A stretch of 64,000 bases of DNA, from NCBI RefSeq assembly GCF_003569785.1, contig NZ_KZ984001.1:1-64000 (forward strand), written 5' to 3'. The stretch is from Leucobacter sp. wl10. Lineage in GTDB: Bacteria > Actinomycetota > Actinomycetes > Actinomycetales > Microbacteriaceae. Position 1 is the first letter of the stretch, and each line of letters opens with the position of its first letter. The notes beneath the pieces are model-generated. The model saw nothing but the letters and a program-made list of their open reading frames with translations. It was not told the origin of the DNA and searched no databases. The position numbers and the translations under genes are program-made. Positions 58,274 to 64,000 of the stretch are shown one piece after another.

Positions 58274-59069
58274 CTACCGGCCGAGACCGGCGTCGGGCCC
58301 GTGTCGCCCGCCGCTGCGGGGGCTCGGGCTGCCGTAGGTGTTCGGTGTCTGCGGTGCCGGTGGTACCGCGCGCGGAGCCGCCGGGGTGTCCATGCCGGCG
58401 ATCCGGGCGGCGGTCATCGGGTCGATCCCCGGCGGGCGGATGCCGAGGCGTTCGACGTCGCCCTGGCCGCGATCATCGCGGCGGGTCACGATGCCCGTGA
58501 ACATGTCGCACAGCGGGCCGAGGTCGCGCTGTTCGGTAGCGATGCGTGACGCCTCGTTGTTCACCTCGCCGTGGACGCTGCGCCAGTCGAGGTTCCATCC
58601 GGCGTCGGCGGCGATGCGGTTCCAGAGCAGCCGCTGCGCACGTCCGTTGCCCTCGCGGAACGGGTGAATATAGTTCCACTGGTCGTAGTGATAGCTCAGC
58701 CGCTCGATGAACTGCGGCCGGTCGAGGCCGCGCAGCATCTGATCCTCGCGCAGCTCACCGGCGGCGAAGCTCGCGGCCCGGTCGATCATGTGGAAGGGGA
58801 GGAAGAACTCGGCGCCCTCGTGCTGCTTGCGCATGTCGATGGCGCAGCTGGCCCGCCCAGTCGTAGACGTCCTGGAACAGGTGCCGGTGGATGGCTCGGA
58901 GCTCGTCGAGATCCCCGGTCGCTCGGACGGGGGTGTCGACGAGTTCGACGGCTCGGGCGAAGGTCAAGGCGCCTTCGGCCGAGGCGAGGTCGGCGCGCGT
59001 GAACGCGCCGACCTCGTTGCGGAGGATCCCGGCGGCCGGGTCGAGGTAGGGGTCGACGATTTCAGGCAA
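58274..59069 (-). pseudogene. Frameshifted Fic-domain toxin
   Basis: From TTG 59069 the frame gives YLDPAAGILRNEVGAFTRAD and RHLFQDVYDWAGQLR. It then loses frame near 58845. The correct text resumes one base out of phase at MRKQHEGAEFFLPFHMIDRA and contains the full Fic motif HPFREGNGRAQR. Fic enzymes AMPylate target proteins. A one-base gain or two-base loss breaks it, unless the reading is a sequencing error. Confidence 0.82.
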
Positions 59070-59257
59070 GGCCGTAGCGTGCTCGAGCGCGCGCTACCAG
59101 CTCGTGCGAGTCGATCCGTCCGGCAACGTAGTCGTCGGCGTCGGCGCGGGTGTCGACGTCGACGTGCAGGCCTTCCATTTCGCCGCTGTGCATGGCGTCC
59201 TCGACGATGCGCGCGCTCCTCGGATACGGCGGCTGCGGTGTGCCGGGTGTCGGTCAT
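59062..59257 (-). pseudogene. Frameshifted VbhA-like antitoxin of the Fic toxin
   Basis: It starts MTDTRHTAAAVSEE at ATG 59257 (GGAGG upstream) and shifts frame near 59210. It then reads RIVEDAMHSGEMEGLHVDVD with the S-x-x-x-E-G inhibitory motif of class I Fic antitoxins, and RIDSHELVARARARYGLA before TGA 59062-59064. It overlaps the Fic start. Both partners are broken, as expected once the toxin is lost. Confidence 0.75.
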
Positions 59258-59291
59258 GGTCGCCTCCTTCACGCGCGGGGTTTCTGCTCCT

Positions 59292-59323
59292 ATTCTACCG
59301 TGCGCCCCTGTCATTGACAGGGG
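59292..59323 (-). promoter_or_regulatory. Promoter/operator of the VbhA-Fic pair
   Basis: TAGAAT on the minus strand (59292-59297), with a 19-base palindrome CCCCTGTC-ATT-GACAGGGG (59305-59323) just upstream over the -35 region. Probably the binding site of the antitoxin or antitoxin-toxin complex. Confidence 0.5.
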
Positions 59324-59387
59324 CTCACGGGCGCTGCGTCGCGGGTTCGAGGGGCCGGCGGGTGCCGGCGCCCTCTCCCGCTGCTCA

Positions 59388-59747
59388 CTACTCGTCGCGG
59401 GGCTTCCGCGTGATGACGGCGGTGGCGTGGGTGAGCGAGACGGCGACGTCGTCGGCGTCGATTACCCGCCCGTATTGCTTCTGGCCGTTCGCGTCGTCCC
59501 ATGAACTCGAGTACTCGTTGCCGGTGACGACGACCTTGTCACCGCGGTGAGCCGTCGCCATCACGTTCTCGCCGAGCTCGAACTTAGCCTCGACGAAGTG
59601 CGTGGTGGGGGTGTCGTGTTCGATGAACTTCCCGCCCCGGTACTCGCCGGTGTTCTCGATGACGCGGAACTTGACGATGGTGATCTGTCCGGCCTGCACC
59701 TCTTCGGGGTCGGCGGCCAGACGGCCCTTGATGGTTCGGTAACCCAT
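59388..59747 (-). CDS. ssb: Single-stranded DNA-binding protein
   Basis: A 119-residue OB-fold protein. MGYRTIKGRLAADPEEVQAG, HFVEAKFELGENVMATAHRG and GDKVVVTGNEYSSSWDDANG match the SSB core without the usual acidic tip. ATG 59747 has GGAG 7 bases upstream, better than 59753. It coats incoming or replicating single-stranded DNA. Behind the redoxin gene under element copy 9. Confidence 0.85.
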   Translation of the reverse strand: MGYRTIKGRLAADPEEVQAGQITIVKFRVIENTGEYRGGKFIEHDTPTTHFVEAKFELGENVMATAHRGDKVVVTGNEYSSSWDDANGQKQYGRVIDADDVAVSLTHATAVITRKPRDE

Positions 59748-59766
59748 GATCATTCTCCTTCTGGTG

Positions 59767-60009
59767 TTAGTGATTGGTGGCGATGCGGTCGATGTGGTCA
59801 GGGCGGAAGCCCACCCAGTGGTCGCAGTCGCTGACGACGACGACCGGAGCGCTCGAGTAGCCGAGTTCCTCGGTGACGTAGGCCAGGGCCTCTTCGCTCT
59901 CGCTGAGGTCGACAGCCTGGTAGGGGATGCCGTGCTCGTCGAGTGCGCGGTAGGTGAGTTGGCACTGCATGCACCTCGGGGTGCTGTACACGATGACTGG
60001 CTTGTCCAT
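59767..60009 (-). CDS. NrdH-like glutaredoxin, second copy
   Basis: An 80-residue protein. MDKPVIVYSTPRCMQCQLTY has CMQC as in the 53178 protein, and ELGYSSAPVVVVSDCDHWVG the cis-Pro. ATG 60009 follows GGGAGG. The core is clearly related to the first copy, without its N-terminal extension. Heads an operon with ssb. Confidence 0.88.
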   Translation of the reverse strand: MDKPVIVYSTPRCMQCQLTYRALDEHGIPYQAVDLSESEEALAYVTEELGYSSAPVVVVSDCDHWVGFRPDHIDRIATNH

Positions 60010-60036
60010 CTGTCTCACACCTCCCGATCAACCATT

Positions 60037-60197
60037 TTTCTTTGCCTTCCGGCATGAGAGATCGAGTGTGAGCGGGAGCGGCGGAGTGCCTGGTCGTGGA
60101 ATACCGGAGCCGTGCAGCGGCGGAGGATATGCCGCGAAAGCCCGGAACGGCAGTCGCGGAGCGAGCTACGATCGGCTTGCCGGGAAGGTCAAAGAAA
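60037..60197 (-). promoter_or_regulatory. Stem-closed promoter element, copy 9 (upstream of 60009)
   Basis: Arms TTTCTTTGCCTTCCGGCA (60037-60054) and TGCCGGGAAGGTCAAAGAAA (60178-60197) pair over 18 bases with two single-base bulges. Plus strand: GGAACG (60144-60149), 17 bases, TACGAT (60167-60172), then 5 bases to the right arm. The rest of 60010-60374 shows no gene. Confidence 0.68.
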
Positions 60198-60374
60198 TCA
60201 GGGGAATGCAGCGCCGCGTAGCGGCTCCTCTGGCGCGCCTCCGTGCGCGCTCGGCTGTGCATCCTGCTCCCCCGCTCTGTTCTGCGGGCCGAGACGTCTT
60301 CGGCTCAGTTCGTGCGGCCTATCATACCTTTTGAGGGGAAAATCGCACTTATTCGAGTGGAGCAAGGGCGGAGG

Positions 60375-60752
60375 CTATGGCTCTTCGGTCGTCTCCGGCT
60401 CGTCAAACCAGCGGATGACGCTGTTAGCGTTGAGGGCGCCGCGCAGCTCGTCCGCTGCGGTGCGGAAGGCGGCTGAGGCGCGGTCGAGCCCGGCAGCGGT
60501 CTGTGCGGCGCCGGTGCCGTCGCCGCGATTGTCCTCGCCGTCGTAGTGCACGCCGTCCTGCGTCCGGCGATGCCAGGCAGCGAGTTGCTCGGACACTTGG
60601 GCGAGGTGGTCGCTCGTGTCGCGGACGTCTCCGATCATCCGGTAGGAGTCGATCGGGCTCGCCACGGTGCGGGTGGAGTGGGCGAGGGTGCGTGCCGTCT
60701 CCTCAAGCTCGGCGGCGATCGCTGCTTGAGACTGCTCCTCGTTGATAGCCAT
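60375..60752 (-). CDS. Hypothetical helical protein downstream of parAB
   Basis: A 125-residue, mostly helical protein (MAINEEQSQAAIAAELEETA; SDHLAQVSEQLAAWHRRTQD). GAGGAGC lies before the ATG, and the gene starts 2 bases after the parB-like stop, so it is part of the partition operon. No family recognised. Confidence 0.65.
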   Translation of the reverse strand: MAINEEQSQAAIAAELEETARTLAHSTRTVASPIDSYRMIGDVRDTSDHLAQVSEQLAAWHRRTQDGVHYDGEDNRGDGTGAAQTAAGLDRASAAFRTAADELRGALNANSVIRWFDEPETTEEP

Positions 60753-60754
60753 GA

Positions 60755-61258
60755 TCAGCTCCTCTCCCCCAGCGTCAGCCCGAGGGAGCGCCGGAGCGCG
60801 GCCTCGTCACCGCCGTCGAGTTCGTCGGCGCGCGCGAGCAGCAGGTCGACGGCGACGCGGATGAGCGTGTTGTCGGTGATGCGATCCGCGTCGGGGGCCT
60901 TCATCCGGTTGAGACGCCGCGCGCGGAAGGTGAGCTCGGTGAGTTGATCGTCGCGCAGCCGGGTTTCCTTCCGCGCGAAGCGCAGGTAGGGCGGCAGTAC
61001 GGTGTCGCTGACGCTCGGTGTTGCCGCGGCGCGGGCCTTAGGCGCGCGTCGCGGCCGCGCAGAGCGTACGGCCTTCTTCGGTGCGAGCGTCTCCTCGACC
61101 GGCACGGCGGCCGCGGCCGCCGTGGTCTCCGGGGTCGGCTCCGGCGGCAGCTCGGGAACCGGCGCGAGTGGTGCTGCCGCCGCGTCGGGAACGATGCGGA
61201 GTCTGGCCTCGTCGCCTCCCGGCCCGGTGAGCATGTCCGTGAGCTTGGTGCGTGCCAT
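60755..61258 (-). CDS. ParB-like centromere-binding protein
   Basis: A 167-residue protein with a long Pro/Ala linker (LAPVPELPPEPTPETTAAAA), a basic stretch ([20 protein letters not shown]), then a C-terminal domain LRDDQLTELTFRARRLNRMK and ITDNTLIRVAVDLLLARADE that looks like a ribbon-helix-helix. It lies directly after parA (5 bases), the usual place of small type Ib ParB/ParG partners. It likely binds the iterons at 61.9-62.1 kb. Confidence 0.75.
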   Translation of the reverse strand: MARTKLTDMLTGPGGDEARLRIVPDAAAAPLAPVPELPPEPTPETTAAAAAVPVEETLAPKKAVRSARPRRAPKARAAATPSVSDTVLPPYLRFARKETRLRDDQLTELTFRARRLNRMKAPDADRITDNTLIRVAVDLLLARADELDGGDEAALRRSLGLTLGERS

Positions 61259-61263
61259 GAGAG

Positions 61264-61923
61264 TTATGCTCCGATCTGGCTCTTGGTGTTCGCCCAGAGG
61301 CTCATGAGCTCGAGCGCGACGCGGCGGAAGTCTTCGAGCGCCCTGGGCGAGCTGCGGGAGTCCGAGAGGGTGAACTGCGTGACGACCTTGCCGTGCACCG
61401 ATCCCATCTTGTTCACCTTGTAGTCCCGGATCGAGGAGGCGAATCTGGCGACGTTCGCGCTGTCGAGCAACGCTTCGGCGTCATCGAGCTCGGCCGGGAC
61501 GCGGGTGTCCACCTTGTTGATCACGACGCGGTACGGCACCCCCGAGGGCAGCACGATCTTGGTGATCGTCTCGACGAGCGGGCCGAACGACAGCGGCGCG
61601 GGTTCGGTGGGGAGAATCACGAAGTCGGAGGCGGTGAGGACGGTTGCCAGTACATCGTGGCCGACGAGTGATCCGGGGGTATCGACCAGGACGACGTCGT
61701 AGGGTGTCTCGCGGAGTCGGGCGAGGTTCGCGGGGTCGGTGTCGTCGGCGACGTCGAACGGCAGCGACTCCCCTGCTCGGTCGGCCCACCATGCCGAGGA
61801 CTTCTGCTGGTCGACGTCGACCACGAGCACGCGCGAGTGCTCGGAGAGGACGGCGGCGAGATTCATGGTGAGGGTGGTTTTGCCGGCGCCGCCCTTCTGG
61901 TTGGCGATCGTGACGATGTACAT
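61264..61923 (-). CDS. parA: ParA partition ATPase
   Basis: A 219-residue deviant Walker A ATPase. TIANQKGGAGKTTLTMNLAA, VDVDQQKSSAWWADR and VVLVDTPGSLV are the ParA/MinD motifs. The lack of an N-terminal HTH makes it type Ib. ATG 61923 is used; the site upstream is weak (GAGAGCC). It moves the replicon to daughter cells with the ParB-like protein. The iteron array lies directly upstream. Confidence 0.92.
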   Translation of the reverse strand: MYIVTIANQKGGAGKTTLTMNLAAVLSEHSRVLVVDVDQQKSSAWWADRAGESLPFDVADDTDPANLARLRETPYDVVLVDTPGSLVGHDVLATVLTASDFVILPTEPAPLSFGPLVETITKIVLPSGVPYRVVINKVDTRVPAELDDAEALLDSANVARFASSIRDYKVNKMGSVHGKVVTQFTLSDSRSSPRALEDFRRVALELMSLWANTKSQIGA

Positions 61924-61937
61924 GGCTCTCATTCAAT

Positions 61938-62143
61938 CTGTAAGTCTGTAAGTTCCGAAGTCTGTAAGTCGGCGTGTTGTGAAATGACTTACAGAGTCTG
62001 TCAGTCTGTAAGTTACAGAGTTACCGAGTTACAGAGTCTGTCAGTTCGGAAGTACCGGAGTTACAGAGTAACAGACTTCCGAACTCTGTAAGTTCCAAGT
62101 CAGAATCTGTAACTCTGTAAGTTCCGAAGTCTGTAACTTACAG
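61938..62143. repeat. Iteron array, probable parS centromere and par promoter
   Basis: CTGTAAGT occurs forward at 61938, 61946, 61962, 62006, 62086 and 62115. ACTTACAG or near forms occur reversed at 61987, 62011, 62027, 62059, 62067 and 62136, and CTGTAACT at 62107 and 62131. At least 14 copies of an 8-base unit lie in about 205 AT-rich bases right before parA. Confidence 0.8.
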
Positions 62144-62270
62144 AGTCGTTTTCGCACGTCGCGCTCTCCGTTGCGCGGCACTCGTTCCGGTAGGGTGAGT
62201 TGACTCAAGGGCTAAAAGTCGCTCAGATGGGCGACCAGGGGCGTTTCCGGTAGGATTCTGTCGGGGGAGC

Positions 62271-62290
62271 GCGAGGGGATCACCCCTCGC
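62271..62290 (-). terminator. GCGAGGGG hairpin, copy near ardC
   Basis: GCGAGGGG-ATCA-CCCCTCGC. It lies past a second, longer hairpin (62317-62362) behind the ArdC-like gene. Confidence 0.55.
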
Positions 62291-62316
62291 CGGCCGCTGC
62301 GCGGCTGAACGCACCG

Positions 62317-62362
62317 GAACGGGGTGCCCGACGTATCTGGTCGAAACTGTGGCACCCCGTTC
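62317..62362 (-). terminator. Long hairpin behind the ArdC-like gene
   Basis: GAACGGGGTGCC (62317-62328) pairs perfectly with GGCACCCCGTTC (62351-62362) around a 22-base loop, 14 bases past the stop at 62376. Confidence 0.55.
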
Positions 62363-62375
62363 TCGCCTGCGACGA

Positions 62376-63239
62376 TCAGTCGGCGTCAGTGTCCGGGTCT
62401 GTGACCTCGGTGATGGCGGCGAGGATGCGGTGCGCGGTGTCGATGACGCGCACGCCCGAGGCGCGGAGCACGTCGCGGTCGCCGCGCGTCCAGGTGGCGA
62501 TGTAGCCGATGCTGTTCGCGCTGGTGTCCTGCCCGAGCGTTCCGGCGACAACGTAGGCGATGGATTCCGCTTCGGCTTCGTAGAGGCCCTGGTGCTGGTG
62601 GTACTCGTTCATCTCGACGGGGAGGAGGCCGTGCGCGGCTTCGTGCAGGATCGTGAGCGAGGCGTGCGCGGGTTCGAGGGATTCCTCGATGCGCATGATC
62701 CGGCTGCGGGGGTCGGTGTGCCCGTCTTCGCCGGAGAGGGGCGACCGTTCGACCGTCCAACCGTCCTCGGTCAGCCAGGCATAGGCTGCCTCGTAGATCC
62801 CGGCGTTGTCTCCGCCGCGCAGTCGGGGTGCCGGGTCGGGGATCTGATCGGCGCCGGGGATGGGGTCAGTCTGGCTGATGTCGAACACGCGGCGTTGCGG
62901 CCAGTACACCTGCACCTTGTCCTCGCCGCTGTCTTCGGCATGCTCGATCGTCTTGACCTGTCGGCCGATGATCTTGATGTGCTTCTCGCCTGCGCGTACC
63001 TGGCGCCCGAGCTTCTGCCAGGTGCGATAGCCGGCGACGCGGGTCGCGTGCGGGCACTGCGCGCGGATGAGCAGCAGATTGTTCAGGCTGTAGCGGCGGA
63101 ACAGCGTTGCCATCCGCAGCACGTTGGCCCACGTCTCGCTGTCGGTGAGCGCGTCGACCTGCTCGGCAATCATGGCGTGCAGCTGCTCGAGTTCGGCGCG
63201 ACGCTCGGCGGGGCTCTTGCGGGTCTTGATCTTGGTCAT
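62376..63239 (-). CDS. ArdC-like antirestriction protein
   Basis: A 287-residue protein. The N-terminal DNA-binding part has RMATLFRRYSLNNLLLIRAQ and GYRTWQKLGRQVRAGEKHIK, the ArdC N-terminal pattern. The C-terminal zincin has LTILHEAAHGLLP (HExxH) and a downstream YEAEAESIAYVVAG Glu motif. ArdC-type proteins protect single-stranded incoming DNA from host restriction. ATG 63239 fits the GAGGGAG site better than 63242. Element copy 10 lies upstream. Confidence 0.88.
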   Translation of the reverse strand: MTKIKTRKSPAERRAELEQLHAMIAEQVDALTDSETWANVLRMATLFRRYSLNNLLLIRAQCPHATRVAGYRTWQKLGRQVRAGEKHIKIIGRQVKTIEHAEDSGEDKVQVYWPQRRVFDISQTDPIPGADQIPDPAPRLRGGDNAGIYEAAYAWLTEDGWTVERSPLSGEDGHTDPRSRIMRIEESLEPAHASLTILHEAAHGLLPVEMNEYHQHQGLYEAEAESIAYVVAGTLGQDTSANSIGYIATWTRGDRDVLRASGVRVIDTAHRILAAITEVTDPDTDAD

Positions 63240-63265
63240 CATGTCTCCCTCGTCGTTGTTCCGGG

Positions 63266-63419
63266 CTGTCCGGCAGGGAGATTCGTGCGTGAGCGGGAGC
63301 CGCGGGAGTGCCTGGCGGGGGAGCGGTTGCTAAGCGCAGGGCCGCAGGCCCGGAGTCTGCAAATAGCGAGCGCCGGGAACGGCGAGCGGCGGAGCGAACG
63401 AGGATCGGTCGCCGGACAG
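63266..63419 (-). promoter_or_regulatory. Stem-closed promoter element, copy 10 (upstream of 63239)
   Basis: Arms CTGTCCGGC (63266-63274) and GCCGGACAG (63411-63419). The text between is clearly related to copy 9 (GAGCGGGAGC; GGAACGGCGAGC; GAGGATCGG). The promoter-like pair is weaker here: GGAACG (63376-63381), 18 bases, GAGGAT (63400-63405). Confidence 0.6.
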
Positions 63420-63474
63420 TCAGGAGCAGAGAAGGGTTGGGCCGGCCGAGAGGCCGGCTCCGTTCAGCGGGGGG

Positions 63475-63499
63475 AGCGCGAGGGGGATCACCCCCACGC
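63475..63499 (-). terminator. Degenerate GCGAGGGG-type hairpin before the last gene's 3' end
   Basis: GCG-AGGGGG-ATCA-CCCCC-ACGC, following GGGGA as in the other copies. It lies about 130 bases past the stop of the minus-strand gene at 63625. Confidence 0.45.
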
Positions 63500-63624
63500 T
63501 CCGCGCCGGCCCTCCGTCGGTCGGCGCTGCGCGGGGGGAGTGCCAGCTCTGGCTGGCTCCGCTGGGCCGCACGATGTGCGGGGGTGGCCCCGGTCTCGAC
63601 GATGGAGACCGGGGCCACAGCCGG

Positions 63625-64000
63625 CTATGCCTCGCCCGCGGCGGTGTCGGCCTCTTCCTCGGAGGCGGTCTCGGCGGGGGTCGGGTCGGCCTCCGCTTCT
63701 GTGGTGCTGTCGACGCCGATCACGATCTGCTCGACCTCGGAGAGCGGGTAGCCCCAGGTGTCGAGCTGCGTGAAGTAGCACTCCGCTGCCTGGTCGGGGT
63801 GTCGCCACGTCGCCTTGCCCGTGGTGGACTCGATGCTGGCGAGCACGACCGCGAGAGCCGCGTGCCCGGCCTTGCCCGGCTGCTGCTGCACGAGGGCGTC
63901 GAGCGGGCTGGCCTCCCAGTAGTTCTCCGGCTCGGCCAGGCCGAGGAAGGTCGAGGCCATGCGGTTCGCATCCCCGAGCGCGCCTGCGATCCTGCGGCGG
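63625..64000 (-). CDS. C-terminal part of a backbone protein (cut by window edge)
   Basis: Open from the right edge to the stop at 63625. The visible text includes IAGALGDANRMASTFLGLAE, GHAALAVVLASIESTTGKAT, a QAAECYFTQLDTWGYPLSEV block and an acidic Glu/Ala/Thr tail. I recall similar tails on plasmid proteins with ParB-like N-termini, but the N-terminus is outside the window, so this is a weak suggestion. Confidence 0.55.
   Translation of the reverse strand, partial: RRRIAGALGDANRMASTFLGLAEPENYWEASPLDALVQQQPGKAGHAALAVVLASIESTTGKATWRHPDQAAECYFTQLDTWGYPLSEVEQIVIGVDSTTEAEADPTPAETASEEEADTAAGEA

Noticed and set aside
53005-63419. Reading the repeated elements as transposable MITEs
   Set aside because: Terminal arms differ in sequence between copies and no target-site duplications were seen. 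True MITEs share their ends, so conserved pairing with changing sequence argues for structure instead.
1-64000. tRNA, rRNA or known riboswitch genes
   Set aside because: I looked for tRNA cloverleaf anchors (GGTTCGAATCC-like) and conserved riboswitch cores and found no convincing case. A covariance-model search would be needed to exclude them.
1-64000. Replication initiator (rep) gene
   Set aside because: No protein with a recognisable Rep domain was found, although par, mob and ssb are present. It may lie outside the window, or the element may be integrative.

Overview
The window is GC-rich DNA from an actinobacterium, most likely a member of the Microbacteriaceae or a close relative. The signs are the codon use, leaderless promoters, DUF6153-like membrane proteins and System II cytochrome c genes; no rRNA or species marker is present. 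It reads as a mobile replicon (a plasmid or an integrated conjugative element) whose backbone is interrupted by a metal-handling island of about 41 kb.

Layout. 0-0.6 kb: the tail of an IS3-family insertion sequence next to an AraC gene fragment. 0.7-7.7 kb: accessory backbone with an SRAP/HMCES-type peptidase, an HTH protein, small hypothetical proteins, a Phd/VapBC-type toxin-antitoxin pair, an orphan antitoxin and an AbiE-like (type IV) pair. 7.9-49.1 kb: the metal island. It holds three csoR repressors, two heavy-metal P-type ATPases, copZ, two multicopper oxidases (one fused to a DUF4396 membrane domain), DUF305 and other lipoproteins, a Zn/Mn ABC importer, four DUF6153-like proteins, a type II GAPDH, a UbiB-like kinase, efflux pumps, a TetR repressor, a complete lipoprotein maturation set (lgt, lspA, lnt) and a thioredoxin-ccdA-resB-ccsB thiol/cytochrome c assembly operon. 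49.2-53 kb: mobilization module (relaxase, MobC, candidate oriT). 53-64 kb: genes lying just beyond oriT and mostly pointing back towards it (NrdH-like redoxins, SSB, ArdC-like antirestriction protein, DUF3560, decayed VbhA/Fic pair), plus parA, a parB-like gene and an iteron-type centromere, as in the leading region of a conjugative element.

How the parts fit. CsoR boxes in front of csoR/DUF6153, the nuclease-like/AAA pair and copZ suggest one copper regulon. Its outputs are Cu(I) export, periplasmic oxidation by multicopper oxidases, and lipoproteins matured by the island's own lgt-lspA-lnt set.

The most striking signal is a family of ten intergenic elements of about 130-195 bp, at 3.5, 7.7, 53.0, 54.2, 55.6, 56.4, 57.1, 58.0, 60.0 and 63.3 kb. 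Each lies just upstream of a backbone gene. Each is closed by a complementary stem whose sequence differs from copy to copy but stays paired. Nine carry a -35/-10-like pair with a 16-17 bp spacer, with the -10 ending 5-10 bases inside the gene-distal arm of the stem and pointing away from the gene in duplex DNA; the tenth (63.3 kb) has only a weak version. If the transferred single strand folds on this stem, that promoter would be turned round to face the gene. This is the layout expected of single-strand DNA promoters (Frpo type). Most of these genes are also followed by a conserved GCGAGGGG hairpin, which makes an array of look-alike single-gene cassettes.
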